Shown: positions 19,153-28,779 of the stretch, piece by piece
Layout: the number at the start of each line of letters is the position of its first letter
How positions within the stretch are numbered: position 1 is the stretch's first letter
DNA from: Corticimicrobacter populi
GTDB lineage: Bacteria > Pseudomonadota > Gammaproteobacteria > Burkholderiales > Burkholderiaceae_B
Assembly: GCF_003123725.1 (NCBI RefSeq)
Contig: NZ_QETA01000008.1
Coordinates: forward strand, 1 to 64,000
Length of the DNA stretch: 64,000 nt
Direction of reading: 5' to 3'
Position numbers and translations under genes: made by a program
Notes under the pieces: generated by a model
Database searches by the model: none
Seen by the model: the letters and a program-made list of their open reading frames with translations, nothing else
Told to the model about the DNA's origin: nothing

Positions 19153-20748
19153 TCAGGCCTGGTGCAAGCGCTCATGCGCCGGCATTTCGATGACTTCCTG
19201 TGAACTGATCCGGAATACCGACACCGCCTGGCGCAACTGCTGCGCCTGTGACTCCAGCGATCCCGCCGCTGCCGCCGCCTCTTCCACCAGCGCCGCATTC
19301 TGCTGCGTCACCTCATCCATCTGCGCCACCGCTCGGTTCACCTGCTCGATACCGCTCGACTGCTCCTGCGTCGCCGCAGAAATCTCGCCCATGATGTCTG
19401 TCACTCGCTGCACTGCATCCACGATCTCCTTCATCGTGCTGCCCGCGCGCTCAACCTGATTCGAACCTGCCTCAACCTTGCTCACCGAATCCTCGATCAG
19501 CGTCTTGATCTCGCGCGCCGCCTGCGCACTACGTTGCGCCAGCGTACGAACCTCTCCGGCCACCACCGCAAAGCCCTTGCCCTGCTCGCCAGCTCGCGCC
19601 GCTTCCACCGCCGCATTCAGCGCCAGAATGTTCGTCTGGAACGCGATCCCGTCGATCACATTCACGATCTCCGCAATCTTGCGCGAACTCGCCGAGATCG
19701 CATCCATCGTCGTCACGACTTCCGACACCACCTCACCACCTCGACGCGCAACACCCATGCTGTTGCCCGCAAGCTGATCCGCCTGCCGCGCATTGTCCGC
19801 ATTCTGCTTGACCGTGCCCGACAGCTCTTCCATGCTCGCCGCAGTCTCTTCCAACGACGCAGCCTGCTGCTCCGTGCGGCTGCTCAGGTCCGTATTGCCC
19901 TGCGCGATCTCCGTCGCTCCCGTGTTGATCTCGTCAACACCCTGGCGCACCTGCGCAATCACCCGCGTCAGGCTCTCCTGCATCTTGCGCAGCGATACAA
20001 ACAACTGGCCAATCTCATTGCGTGATGTCACATCCACACGGTGTGTCAGATCGCCCTGCCCCATGTATTCGAACAACTGGCCTGCCTGCCGCAGCGGCCC
20101 CAGAACAGTCCGCTCGATGAACCTCCATGCGGCCAGGAACATGATCACCGCCAGCACGAAAAGACCGATTGTGACGGCCCGTGCCGTGTCATAGCCTTCG
20201 GCTGAATCGTCCTCCAGTGCCTGCATCTGCACGCCAATGTTATCCAGATTTTCATTCAGGAGCCGATCAAACGTCTGATTCGCCTCGCGCGACGCGGCAT
20301 TGGCCTGGAGATAGGCCTGGGCATCCTGTTGCAGCAACGCCTGACCGACTTTTTCAATGGCCGCTGTATAGTGCCCCAGTGCCGTAGCCAGCCCCTGAGC
20401 CTGTGTACGCTCGGCATCGGACGCGACAGTCGCCTGGTAGGTCTGGATGGCCGAAGTAGCCTGCTCCAGACGCTTGCGCGCACCGTCCACGCGTTCGCCA
20501 ATCTTGCCGGTTTCGCCTTCCTGCAGTTCGGTATAGGCCGTGGCCAGTCCCACGCGAGCGCGCAGCAAGGCCACCCAGGCACCATAGACATTGCGAACCT
20601 GCTCGGTCGTCATGTCATGGATACGATCCACGGAACGATAGCCGGAATAGGCATTCTTCCAGCCGATTCCACTGGATACGACCAGCGCCAGCGTAAATAC
20701 GGCCAGAATACACAGGAAAATCGTGCGTACTTTCAGTTTGCTCAACAT
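19153..20748 (-). CDS. Methyl-accepting chemotaxis protein (receptor 3)
   Basis: Transmembrane chemoreceptor, 531 residues. Membrane segment 1 is at about 10-30. The periplasmic helical sensor ([20 protein letters not shown]) is Tar/Tsr-like in layout but differs from receptors 2 and 5. Membrane segment 2 is at about 190-212, followed by HAMP and the signalling hairpin. From the HAMP start ([15 protein letters not shown]) to IEMPAH the protein is identical to receptor 5. It ends HERLHQA with no tether. The ligand is unknown. Confidence 0.95.
   Translation of the reverse strand: MLSKLKVRTIFLCILAVFTLALVVSSGIGWKNAYSGYRSVDRIHDMTTEQVRNVYGAWVALLRARVGLATAYTELQEGETGKIGERVDGARKRLEQATSAIQTYQATVASDAERTQAQGLATALGHYTAAIEKVGQALLQQDAQAYLQANAASREANQTFDRLLNENLDNIGVQMQALEDDSAEGYDTARAVTIGLFVLAVIMFLAAWRFIERTVLGPLRQAGQLFEYMGQGDLTHRVDVTSRNEIGQLFVSLRKMQESLTRVIAQVRQGVDEINTGATEIAQGNTDLSSRTEQQAASLEETAASMEELSGTVKQNADNARQADQLAGNSMGVARRGGEVVSEVVTTMDAISASSRKIAEIVNVIDGIAFQTNILALNAAVEAARAGEQGKGFAVVAGEVRTLAQRSAQAAREIKTLIEDSVSKVEAGSNQVERAGSTMKEIVDAVQRVTDIMGEISAATQEQSSGIEQVNRAVAQMDEVTQQNAALVEEAAAAAGSLESQAQQLRQAVSVFRISSQEVIEMPAHERLHQA
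19174..20052 (-). repeat. Signalling-half repeat, copy 1
   Basis: 879 bases that match 22980-23858 at constant offset 3806, with four differences seen (19201, 20004, 20017, 20044), all silent. Similarity stops sharply at 20053, inside the HAMP-coding part. Confidence 0.93.
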
Positions 20749-20925
20749 GTTGACTCCAACTGTGCAATCGATATATGGACACTATATCCCTGCGTCGGGT
20801 GTGGCAGTCTTCCAATAACGCCGTTCTTTTTACGCCGACTCATGCAAACAAGTCATAAAAAATGGCATTTAGCGTAATAATCGCTTATTTTTTCTGAATT
20901 CTGCCCAGTTCCATATCGCATCACG

Positions 20926-22647
20926 TCAAGCCAGCCTGAACACCGACACTGCCCGATTCAGATCCTGCGCCTGTTGCTCCACCGATGACGCTGCTGCAGC
21001 TGCTTCTTCCACCAATGCAGCATTCTGCTGTGTCATTTCGTCCATGCGTGACACCGCGCCATTGACCGAGTCGATGCCTGACGACTGTTCCTGCGTCGCA
21101 GCAGAGATCTCGCCCACGATATCGGTTACACGCTGCACAGCATCGACGATCTCCCGCATGGTATCGCCTGCATGTCCTACCTGCGCCGAGCCGGTATCGA
21201 CCTTGCCAACAGAGTCTTCTATCAAAACCTTGATCTCGCGCGCCGCCTGCGCACTGCGCTGGGCCAACGTGCGCACCTCGCCAGCCACCACGGCAAAACC
21301 CTTGCCCTGCTCGCCGGCACGAGCAGCTTCCACGGCCGCATTGAGCGCCAGGATATTGGTCTGAAAGGCGATGCTGTCGATCACATTGACGATCTCGGTG
21401 ATCTTGCGCGAGCTACCGGAAATGGCCTGCATGGTCCCCACTACGGCAGCCACGGCCTGACCACCGCGCTGAGCCACGTCCATGCTGCGGGCAGCCAGTT
21501 GATCTGCCTGACGGGCATTGTCGGCGTTCTGTTGTACCGTCCCTGCCAACTCCGCCATGCTGACAGCCGTCTTGCCCAGGGCACTGGCCTGATGTTCAGT
21601 GCGGTTACTGAGATCATTGTTGCCTTGCGCGATCTGGCGGGCCCCCACGCTGATCTCTTCCACACCTTGCCTGACTTGAGCCACGGTACGGATCAGGCCA
21701 TCCTGCATCTGCCGCACAGCAGCGTATAGCTGACCGATTTCATTGCGCGAATCGAAAGCCGCACGCGCAGTCAGATCCCCCATCGCCATACGCTGGAACT
21801 GCTCGCCAGCCTGTCGTAACGGCTGTAGGATCAGACGACCAAATACAATCCTCACCAACAACATGAACAACACGCCCAGCAAGATGGCTGCGCCCACAGC
21901 CATGCTGCCGATCTGGAAAAGGCCCGCCGCATCCTGTTCGGCCTGGTGCTGTGCCTGCTCCTGCTGGTCGACCAGTTGCTGCAACGCCTGGGAGAATGCT
22001 GCAGCACGTGGCGTACCGTATTCCGTATTCACCATGTAGAAAATATAGTGATTGCCATCGCGCAAGGCATCCAGCATGGGTTGCACGGCATCATCGATGT
22101 AGGCACGATAAGTTCGGATCAGGCTGAGCATGATGGGCTGTTCGGCACCGTCATCCCCGATCAGGGCACGAAAATCCTGAAAATCGCGATCGATCTTGGT
22201 CAACAACGCCTCGACAGCCTGGAGTTCTGTCTGCGCCCGCTCCCGCATCGATTTCAGTCGGAACTCTTCAGCTTCCTGCAGAGACCTGGCGGTCGTCATC
22301 AGGCCCAGGCGAGCGGCCGCGGTATCTGCACCAAGGCTATGGATCAGATTGACCTGCCGACGTGCGCCACTCATTTCCTGAAAAACCTGGTTGTTCTGAG
22401 CCAGGAATAGTACGCTGATGGCACCGATCCCGATCAACAGCAGCATGAATGCCCCGAACAGAAAAAGCATCAGCGTACCGATTTTCAGGTCACGCAGACG
22501 CCAGGGAGGCTGCTGCCTGCGCCTTGCCCCAAAACGGCTTTTTTTGTTTTCAGCCGGCACTACATCCAACACGGCGTGGGTCGAACGCGACCGCCGCCCT
22601 TCCAGAGCATAGTCCATTTGTTTCCCCTTGCTGACGGCTCCGCCCAC
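20926..22647 (-). CDS. Methyl-accepting chemotaxis protein (receptor 4)
   Basis: Transmembrane chemoreceptor, 573 residues. A basic N-terminal cytoplasmic stretch of about 55 residues precedes membrane segment 1 (about 57-82), an unusual feature among the receptors here. The periplasmic helical sensor runs to about 235, then membrane segment 2, HAMP ([20 protein letters not shown]) and the signalling hairpin with [20 protein letters not shown]. It ends [11 protein letters not shown], with no tether. GGCGATAA lies just upstream (22672-22679, minus), resembling a sigma-28 -10 box, but no good -35 is present. The ligand is unknown. Confidence 0.94.
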   Translation of the reverse strand: MGGAVSKGKQMDYALEGRRSRSTHAVLDVVPAENKKSRFGARRRQQPPWRLRDLKIGTLMLFLFGAFMLLLIGIGAISVLFLAQNNQVFQEMSGARRQVNLIHSLGADTAAARLGLMTTARSLQEAEEFRLKSMRERAQTELQAVEALLTKIDRDFQDFRALIGDDGAEQPIMLSLIRTYRAYIDDAVQPMLDALRDGNHYIFYMVNTEYGTPRAAAFSQALQQLVDQQEQAQHQAEQDAAGLFQIGSMAVGAAILLGVLFMLLVRIVFGRLILQPLRQAGEQFQRMAMGDLTARAAFDSRNEIGQLYAAVRQMQDGLIRTVAQVRQGVEEISVGARQIAQGNNDLSNRTEHQASALGKTAVSMAELAGTVQQNADNARQADQLAARSMDVAQRGGQAVAAVVGTMQAISGSSRKITEIVNVIDSIAFQTNILALNAAVEAARAGEQGKGFAVVAGEVRTLAQRSAQAAREIKVLIEDSVGKVDTGSAQVGHAGDTMREIVDAVQRVTDIVGEISAATQEQSSGIDSVNGAVSRMDEMTQQNAALVEEAAAAASSVEQQAQDLNRAVSVFRLA

Positions 22648-22688
22648 TCGTACGGCAGGCTGGAACCATTTTTATCGCCTACGGCATG

Positions 22689-24560
22689 TCAGAATGTCTC
22701 CCAGTCATCATCCCTGTCGGCTTTCTGTGTATGACTCGTTGCACCTGGACGGCTCTTTCCGGTCGAGCTGGTTTTTCCCAGGTTGGGCCGCAGCAGCGGC
22801 TCATTATGATCTGGCGCAGCGGCACGGGGCGCAGCAGATGTGGTGCCCGCCTGCGGAGCAGCGGGTTTGGGCAGCGCTGCACCAGGGGCCTTTTTCCCGA
22901 CGGCTGGTTTGGATACCGCTGCCGGAGCAGCCTGTACCGGCTTGCGAACAGGAGCCGAAGAACGGGCTGCGGCGACGGCATGCGCCGGCATTTCGATGAC
23001 TTCCTGCGAACTGATCCGGAATACCGACACCGCCTGGCGCAACTGCTGCGCCTGTGACTCCAGCGATCCCGCCGCTGCCGCCGCCTCTTCCACCAGCGCC
23101 GCATTCTGCTGCGTCACCTCATCCATCTGCGCCACCGCTCGGTTCACCTGCTCGATACCGCTCGACTGCTCCTGCGTCGCCGCAGAAATCTCGCCCATGA
23201 TGTCTGTCACTCGCTGCACTGCATCCACGATCTCCTTCATCGTGCTGCCCGCGCGCTCAACCTGATTCGAACCTGCCTCAACCTTGCTCACCGAATCCTC
23301 GATCAGCGTCTTGATCTCGCGCGCCGCCTGCGCACTACGTTGCGCCAGCGTACGAACCTCTCCGGCCACCACCGCAAAGCCCTTGCCCTGCTCGCCAGCT
23401 CGCGCCGCTTCCACCGCCGCATTCAGCGCCAGAATGTTCGTCTGGAACGCGATCCCGTCGATCACATTCACGATCTCCGCAATCTTGCGCGAACTCGCCG
23501 AGATCGCATCCATCGTCGTCACGACTTCCGACACCACCTCACCACCTCGACGCGCAACACCCATGCTGTTGCCCGCAAGCTGATCCGCCTGCCGCGCATT
23601 GTCCGCATTCTGCTTGACCGTGCCCGACAGCTCTTCCATGCTCGCCGCAGTCTCTTCCAACGACGCAGCCTGCTGCTCCGTGCGGCTGCTCAGGTCCGTA
23701 TTGCCCTGCGCGATCTCCGTCGCTCCCGTGTTGATCTCGTCAACACCCTGGCGCACCTGCGCAATCACCCGCGTCAGGCTCTCCTGCATCTTGCGCAGCG
23801 ATACAAACAGCTGGCCAATCTCGTTGCGTGATGTCACATCCACACGGTGCGTCAGATCACCGGCAGCTACCAGTCCCAACGCATCTCCCGCCTGAGCCAG
23901 GGGACGCAACACGGAGCGTGAAATATAGAGCCAGCATCCCAGTGCCAGAATCAACGCCATAGCCAACAAGGCAGCCGCTCCAATGGTGGCAATATCGGTC
24001 TGCCGGGAGGCATCACCCGTCAGGCTGGCGTACAGTTCACGTGCCCAGGCGAAATAGGCATCGAATTGCCGGTTCAATTCCGTAACGTATTTGTCACGTT
24101 CCGCCGCCTTCGAGGGCGACGCATATTCAGTATCGTCGCCATCGCTGAAACCCTGCACGGCGCTGGCAGACATGCCAAGATAGCCCTTGAGTGCCAGATC
24201 GATATTGTCGGAAATCTTCTGTCCCTCAGGATCCTTCGGCGCATCATGGAAACGTTGGAAAATGCTTGCGACTTTCTGTTCAGCTTCCTGGGCCTTGGCC
24301 ACGTTGGCCTTCACGCCATTGGGATTGTTCAGCAAATAATCACGATGCGACAAAGCCAGATAAAGCCGGTTTTCATTCAGGGCAGCGCGCAACGAAGTCA
24401 GCACCTCCACCCTGTTGGTCGCCACATCGTAAAGATTCTGGAAACCCTGCTCTGAACGCTGCGCGTTATTCCATGTAAAGCCGATTGCCAACAACAGCCC
24501 CGACACAAACAAGGACAGCACCAGTAACATACCTGTGCGGACGGTGAGATTCTTCAGCAC
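22689..24560 (-). CDS. Methyl-accepting chemotaxis protein with CheR/CheB tether (receptor 5)
   Basis: Transmembrane chemoreceptor, 623 residues. Membrane segment 1 is at about 10-30. The periplasmic sensor resembles receptor 2 ([20 protein letters not shown]), followed by membrane segment 2 at about 195-215, HAMP and signalling hairpin. After IEMPAH comes a flexible Ala/Pro/Lys-rich linker of about 85 residues that ends in DWETF at the very C-terminus (22692-22706). This matches the NWETF pentapeptide that anchors CheR and CheB in enteric Tar/Tsr. It is the only receptor of the six here with such a tail. Its signalling half is a near-perfect copy of receptor 3. Confidence 0.95.
   Translation of the reverse strand: MLKNLTVRTGMLLVLSLFVSGLLLAIGFTWNNAQRSEQGFQNLYDVATNRVEVLTSLRAALNENRLYLALSHRDYLLNNPNGVKANVAKAQEAEQKVASIFQRFHDAPKDPEGQKISDNIDLALKGYLGMSASAVQGFSDGDDTEYASPSKAAERDKYVTELNRQFDAYFAWARELYASLTGDASRQTDIATIGAAALLAMALILALGCWLYISRSVLRPLAQAGDALGLVAAGDLTHRVDVTSRNEIGQLFVSLRKMQESLTRVIAQVRQGVDEINTGATEIAQGNTDLSSRTEQQAASLEETAASMEELSGTVKQNADNARQADQLAGNSMGVARRGGEVVSEVVTTMDAISASSRKIAEIVNVIDGIAFQTNILALNAAVEAARAGEQGKGFAVVAGEVRTLAQRSAQAAREIKTLIEDSVSKVEAGSNQVERAGSTMKEIVDAVQRVTDIMGEISAATQEQSSGIEQVNRAVAQMDEVTQQNAALVEEAAAAAGSLESQAQQLRQAVSVFRISSQEVIEMPAHAVAAARSSAPVRKPVQAAPAAVSKPAVGKKAPGAALPKPAAPQAGTTSAAPRAAAPDHNEPLLRPNLGKTSSTGKSRPGATSHTQKADRDDDWETF
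22980..23858 (-). repeat. Signalling-half repeat, copy 2
   Basis: Partner of 19174-20052. The match ends on one side in the HAMP-coding part (23859) and on the other exactly where the linker that carries the DWETF tail begins. Confidence 0.93.
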
Positions 24561-24589
24561 TCGCTACTCCCTATCTACTTACGACAATC

Positions 24590-24616
24590 TTATCGTGCTG
24601 CAACGCAAAATCAATA
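24590..24616 (-). promoter_or_regulatory. Weak sigma-28-like site upstream of receptor 5
   Basis: On the minus strand: TATT, 15 bases, CACGATAA. Spacing is right and six of eight -10 bases fit GCCGATAA, but the -35 is poor. It lies 30 bases upstream of the receptor start. Confidence 0.3.
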
Positions 24617-24624
24617 CGGGAAAA

Positions 24625-24656
24625 CCAAGCGGCCTGTCGTGAAACAGGCCGCTTGG
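24625..24656 (-). terminator. Terminator after flgL
   Basis: Perfect 12-bp inverted repeat CCAAGCGGCCTG/CAGGCCGCTTGG with an 8-nt loop, followed on the minus strand by TTTT. It lies 13 bases beyond the flgL stop. The plus strand also has TTTT after it, but only flgL ends here. It marks the end of the flgKL unit. Confidence 0.88.
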
Positions 24657-24669
24657 GTTTTACTTCCGG

Positions 24670-25941
24670 TTATCGCTGAGAGTTCAGCAGGGACAATCCC
24701 TGTATGCGCTGGAATGCCAACATGGAAGCCTCGAACGCATTGCTCTGGAAGAGCAGCATGCTGTACATCTCAACCATGTCCATTTCGCTGCTGCCTTCCA
24801 GACTGGTCATCTGGGCACTGTAGCTCAGAGCACGCAGGTTGCTGTTGGTATCAAGCGCCGTCAGTTCATTCATACGTGCACCGATGGACGCACGTATTGT
24901 CAGGACATTGTCGAAATTGTTGGACAGCTTGGCACCTGCCTCATTCATGGCATTGCGAAATACTGCGACACTGGCAGCATCATCCGTATCGACCTGATCC
25001 AGTGCATCGATTGCCTTTTTCAGGGTCGTGAACATATTCATGTCGACATCCGACGACACGATCGGTGCCACGGTCACGACATCGTTGCCTGTCCCGCCTG
25101 AACCGGGTTCACCCTCAAGCTGGATCTTGACATTGTTGGGCAGGGTCACCGTGACACCCGTCGATGCGTCATAGGCACCACTGATGGGAGGTACGACGGA
25201 AGTCGTGCCATCCGCCTGGCGAACATCATAGGTCCCCGCGACGCTGTCGAGCACGACCGTGTAGGTATTGTTGTTGGTGGCACCACCAGAAGGCAGCACC
25301 GGATGTCCCGCGACCAGAGTGGAGTTGGCCGTGCCGGCACCGGTGGCAACCGTCGCCACAACGCCGCGCGAACCGGGATTGGCCCGCTCGAAAATCTCGG
25401 AACCCAGGTTAGACGATGGCATCTGGCGAGTCTGGTCCACCTGGATCGTACGCGGCTGGTTCCCCCCCTGGTAATCACCCACCACCCAGCCATTCTGCAC
25501 TTCGTAGGCAGGCGTCTGGCCCTGATTCCCGGAGAAAATGTAGTGCCCGTTGCCATCGGTGGCATTGGCCTGGGTATACAGGCTGGCATAGACCTCTTTC
25601 AACTCGGCGGACAGGGAGCGCAGATCGGACGGCGACAGGCTGCCATTGCCAGCATTCACCAACTTGGTGCTGACTGTCGTAAGCGAGCTGTAGACGCTGT
25701 CCAGCGCTTCAAGGGAGGTCTGCAGGTTGCGCTCGGCCACGTCGCGGTTTTTGCCATACTGTGTATTGACCGCCTGGCTCTGGCTCACGTTGATTGCCAG
25801 GGACGCCGCCAGAGGATCGTCACCAGGACGCAGCACACGCTTGCCCTGAGCAATCTGCTGGTAGAGTTGCGACATGTCCTTCTGCTTGTTGGTCATCGTG
25901 GCAGCACTGATGCTGTACATGAGCGAAGTACTGAGGCGCAT
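24670..25941 (-). CDS. flgL: Flagellar hook-associated protein 3 (FlgL)
   Basis: Second junction protein between hook and filament. 423 residues. The N-terminal coiled region (MRLSTSLMYSISAATMTNKQ, QIAQGKRVLRPGDDPLAA) and the C-terminal flagellin-like helices (EMYSMLLFQSNAFEASMLAF) form the D0/D1 core. A Thr/Val/Gly-rich central domain of about 200 residues, longer than in E. coli FlgL, is the surface-exposed part. It follows flgK with a 53-base gap and is followed by a strong terminator. Confidence 0.96.
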   Translation of the reverse strand: MRLSTSLMYSISAATMTNKQKDMSQLYQQIAQGKRVLRPGDDPLAASLAINVSQSQAVNTQYGKNRDVAERNLQTSLEALDSVYSSLTTVSTKLVNAGNGSLSPSDLRSLSAELKEVYASLYTQANATDGNGHYIFSGNQGQTPAYEVQNGWVVGDYQGGNQPRTIQVDQTRQMPSSNLGSEIFERANPGSRGVVATVATGAGTANSTLVAGHPVLPSGGATNNNTYTVVLDSVAGTYDVRQADGTTSVVPPISGAYDASTGVTVTLPNNVKIQLEGEPGSGGTGNDVVTVAPIVSSDVDMNMFTTLKKAIDALDQVDTDDAASVAVFRNAMNEAGAKLSNNFDNVLTIRASIGARMNELTALDTNSNLRALSYSAQMTSLEGSSEMDMVEMYSMLLFQSNAFEASMLAFQRIQGLSLLNSQR

Positions 25942-25994
25942 GGTTATATCCTGGTTATTCCGTCAATCTTGTATATCTATTGGGCCAACCGCAA

Positions 25995-27659
25995 TCAGTT
26001 GCGCAGTCCCAGCAATGTATCGAACAGTTGTGAACCGACATCGATAAGGCGAGCTGCTGCGCGGTACTGGTCAGAGAACTGCATCAGGCTCATCAATTCC
26101 TCATCCTGGTTGACTCCCGAAACATCCTGCTGAGCCTGCAGCCGCTGCGTCACCAGGTTCTGCTGGGACTTGCTGGCCGTGGTGACCTCCTGGGTCTTGA
26201 CGCCAACCTTGTTGATCAGTCGGGAAAAGGCGTCATTGGGATTCAGGGATCCATTGCCCAGGATACGCTCGGTACGCAGCTTGGCCAGCAACAGGCCGTT
26301 TTCGCCATTGGTGGCCCCGCCGGAACTGTCGGCTGCCGCGATCTTGTCGGGCTCTGTAATGGCCAGTCCGAGATCACGTGCTCCCTGGCGCACCGGCTGA
26401 ATCTGCCAGGAGTCTCCTGCACTGGCCGTTGCCGGCAGTGTGTACTGGACACCATCGACGACCATATTGTCCGTCACCGGGGTATAGGTCTGCCCTGTAG
26501 TGAGATTGGTCAACGTATAGTCGGTACCATCGTACTTGAGCTCGTAGTCGTGACCAGTCAGAGCCTGGTAGGCTGGCGTCGTACCGCTGGCAGCAAATTG
26601 GACCCCCAGGGACCCCGTGGTGGTGGCATTACGGCTGTTGGCCAGCGCAGTGGGATTTGCCACGTTGAAGAATGCGCCACCAGGCTGCCCAAAGGCATCC
26701 AATCCCTGCTCGTGTTGCTCATTGAAAGCAAGTGCCAGTCCCGTTGCCAGCCTGCCAAGATCATTCTGGACGGTATCGAGGGTATCGCGGCGGAAAGCCA
26801 GCAGCCCACCGAGTTGTCCACCCTTGATCAGGTTTTCCTTGATCTCGACCTGGCTGAATCCACCGCCAGTATTGGGTGAGGAATAGGCAATGACCAGACG
26901 CGACGGATCTCCCGACGAACGCACTGCGCTCAGCGGAAACACCTGTTCGCCAGAGAGCAGGGTCTGGCCGTTGCCAATGCTCAGGCTGAAATAGGAACCC
27001 TCTTCGGTGAACTGGACATCGACCAGTTGGTTGAGTTCACTGACCAGTTGATCGCGCTGGTCATAAAGGTCATTGGGATGCTGCCCATCGCGTGCCGTCG
27101 CCTTGGCAGAAACGATCTGTTTGTTCAGGTCGTTGATGCGCTCGACATAGCTGTTGATCTGCTCGACTGTGGTCTGAATCTGGGTATTGAGATCATCACG
27201 CTGGTTGCTCAGGAAGCGATTGGCTTCATTGAGCTGCGTGACCAGGCTTTGTGCCTGCCCCAGCATTTCCTGGCGGGTAGCGGGCATGCCGGGCTGGCTG
27301 GCCAAGGCATCCACACTATCGAAAAACTTGGTCAGGGCAGGATTGACGCCCGCCGTCTTGTCGGCAAGCAAGTCGTTGAGCTGGCCGATCTGGCCGGCAT
27401 AGGCACCGTAGAACGACTCCGTCGAACGGGCCGATACCAGTTGGCGAAAGCGGAAGTCATCGTACTGGCGCACGACGCCATCGATCTGCACGCCGCGACC
27501 GATAAAACCATTGCCTGACAAGGTGGCACCCGCCGTGGAGGTCAGGGCCTTCTGACGATTGAACCCAACCGTGTCCACGTTGTTCAGGTTGTGGCCCGTG
27601 GTGTCCAGCTTGATGCGGGCCGCATTGATACCTGCCACGCCAAGGTTGTATAGATTCAT
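25995..27659 (-). CDS. flgK: Flagellar hook-associated protein 1 (FlgK)
   Basis: First hook-filament junction protein. 554 residues. The N-terminus NLYNLGVAGINAARIKLDTT carries the rod/hook-type motif (GHNLNNVDTVGFNRQ, the ANNxANxxTxGY equivalent). The C-terminus (EELMSLMQFSDQYRAAARLI) is the conserved FlgK end. The middle domain is variable. A sigma-28 type promoter lies directly upstream (27694-27720), so flgKL can be expressed late and independently of flgB-flgJ. Confidence 0.97.
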   Translation of the reverse strand: MNLYNLGVAGINAARIKLDTTGHNLNNVDTVGFNRQKALTSTAGATLSGNGFIGRGVQIDGVVRQYDDFRFRQLVSARSTESFYGAYAGQIGQLNDLLADKTAGVNPALTKFFDSVDALASQPGMPATRQEMLGQAQSLVTQLNEANRFLSNQRDDLNTQIQTTVEQINSYVERINDLNKQIVSAKATARDGQHPNDLYDQRDQLVSELNQLVDVQFTEEGSYFSLSIGNGQTLLSGEQVFPLSAVRSSGDPSRLVIAYSSPNTGGGFSQVEIKENLIKGGQLGGLLAFRRDTLDTVQNDLGRLATGLALAFNEQHEQGLDAFGQPGGAFFNVANPTALANSRNATTTGSLGVQFAASGTTPAYQALTGHDYELKYDGTDYTLTNLTTGQTYTPVTDNMVVDGVQYTLPATASAGDSWQIQPVRQGARDLGLAITEPDKIAAADSSGGATNGENGLLLAKLRTERILGNGSLNPNDAFSRLINKVGVKTQEVTTASKSQQNLVTQRLQAQQDVSGVNQDEELMSLMQFSDQYRAAARLIDVGSQLFDTLLGLRN

Positions 27660-27693
27660 CGTCTTGCACTCTTAATGTCTATGATCCAACACT

Positions 27694-27720
27694 ATAACGG
27701 CACGCAAGGCGCATTATTTA
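27694..27720 (-). promoter_or_regulatory. Sigma-28 (FliA) promoter of flgKL
   Basis: On the minus strand: TAAA (27720-27717), 15 bases, GCCGTTAT (27701-27694). This fits TAAA-N15-GCCGATAA with two mismatches in the -10. The -35 overlaps the TAA stop of flgJ, and the -10 lies 34 bases before the flgK start. Confidence 0.75.
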
Positions 27721-28761
27721 GTGTGGGCCCATCTGGGCCATGACACGGATCAGCTTGTCCGCGTAGCGCGGGTCGGTTGCATAGCCTGCAGCCTGGACGG
27801 CGCGAGCAGCCTGATGCTCAGAGGTTGCTTCCATGACTGCCTGGTAGCGTGGGCTGCGACTGATCAAGCGCGCGTAATCAGCAAACGACTCCTCATAGGA
27901 ATCATAGGCACGGAACGGCTGCATGACTTTCTGCGCCACACCGTCCTGGTATTCAGTCGTCATGACATGCACGACCTTGCCTTTCCAATTGCCCGTCGCC
28001 TTGATACCGAACAAATTATGGCTGCTGCGACCATCTGCATGGCGGATCTCCCGCTGGCCCCAACCGGATTCGAGAGCCGCCTGCGCCAGCATCAAGCGAG
28101 CCGGGACCCCACTATCCTCTGCAATATTACGGGCCTGCGGTGCCATGCGTGCCACGAAATCGACGACATGCTGTGGTGCCCCAGCGGCCAGGGCTTCGCT
28201 GACGGCCTGCTGACGCTGAATGCCGGCGGCACGCGGTACCCGGGTCTGCGCAGCCAGCTGTGGATCCTGCTGCGTCATGACATCCATCAGATTGGCCACT
28301 CCTGGCGACTGCACTTCGGCTTCCCAGGTACGCAGGTGACGATCATTGCCATCATGGACCGGCAGCGCATTCAGGAAGTCATCATCCTCGCCTGCCTGTC
28401 GGGAAGCATCCGCCAGCGCACCTGCAGGCAACCCTGATCCCATACCCTGTTGCATTTGCTGCAGGATGGCCTGAGCCAGCCCGATCCCGGGGTTGGAAAG
28501 ATCCATGGCCAGTTGCTCATCACGCATGGACTCCAGCAACCGGGTCTGGTCACTGTCGAACAGCCCTTCGCGAGGTGTCGCCTCGCGCATGCGCTTGAGC
28601 AGGATGTTGAGGAACAGCGACTCGAACTGCTGAGCAACCTGCTGCTGCGCAGCCCGCGACTCAGGCGTACGTTGCACCGCCCCACGCAAGCTGTCGAGCT
28701 CGCGTACATCAAACACCATATTGGCGCGGTATTGCAGGGAATCCGATGAATCAATCGCCAT
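27718..28761 (-). CDS. flgJ: Flagellar rod assembly protein / peptidoglycan hydrolase FlgJ
   Basis: Two-domain periplasmic protein. The N-terminal part (about 1-100, with QQVAQQFESLFLNILLKRMR) is the rod cap. The C-terminal part (about 190-345) is a GH73-type glucosaminidase that opens peptidoglycan for the rod (GVPARLMLAQAALESGWGQR with the catalytic Glu, NLFGIKATGNWKG, FRAYDSYEESFADYARLI). 347 residues, a normal two-domain length. Follows flgI after 18 bases. The TAA stop overlaps the flgKL promoter. Confidence 0.97.
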   Translation of the reverse strand: MAIDSSDSLQYRANMVFDVRELDSLRGAVQRTPESRAAQQQVAQQFESLFLNILLKRMREATPREGLFDSDQTRLLESMRDEQLAMDLSNPGIGLAQAILQQMQQGMGSGLPAGALADASRQAGEDDDFLNALPVHDGNDRHLRTWEAEVQSPGVANLMDVMTQQDPQLAAQTRVPRAAGIQRQQAVSEALAAGAPQHVVDFVARMAPQARNIAEDSGVPARLMLAQAALESGWGQREIRHADGRSSHNLFGIKATGNWKGKVVHVMTTEYQDGVAQKVMQPFRAYDSYEESFADYARLISRSPRYQAVMEATSEHQAARAVQAAGYATDPRYADKLIRVMAQMGPH

Positions 28762-28779
28762 GATCGCGTGCTGCCCGCC

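Noticed and set aside
20815-20845. ATAACGCC upstream of receptor 3 as a sigma-28 site
   Set aside because: The -10 does not fit and TTTA lies at the wrong distance.
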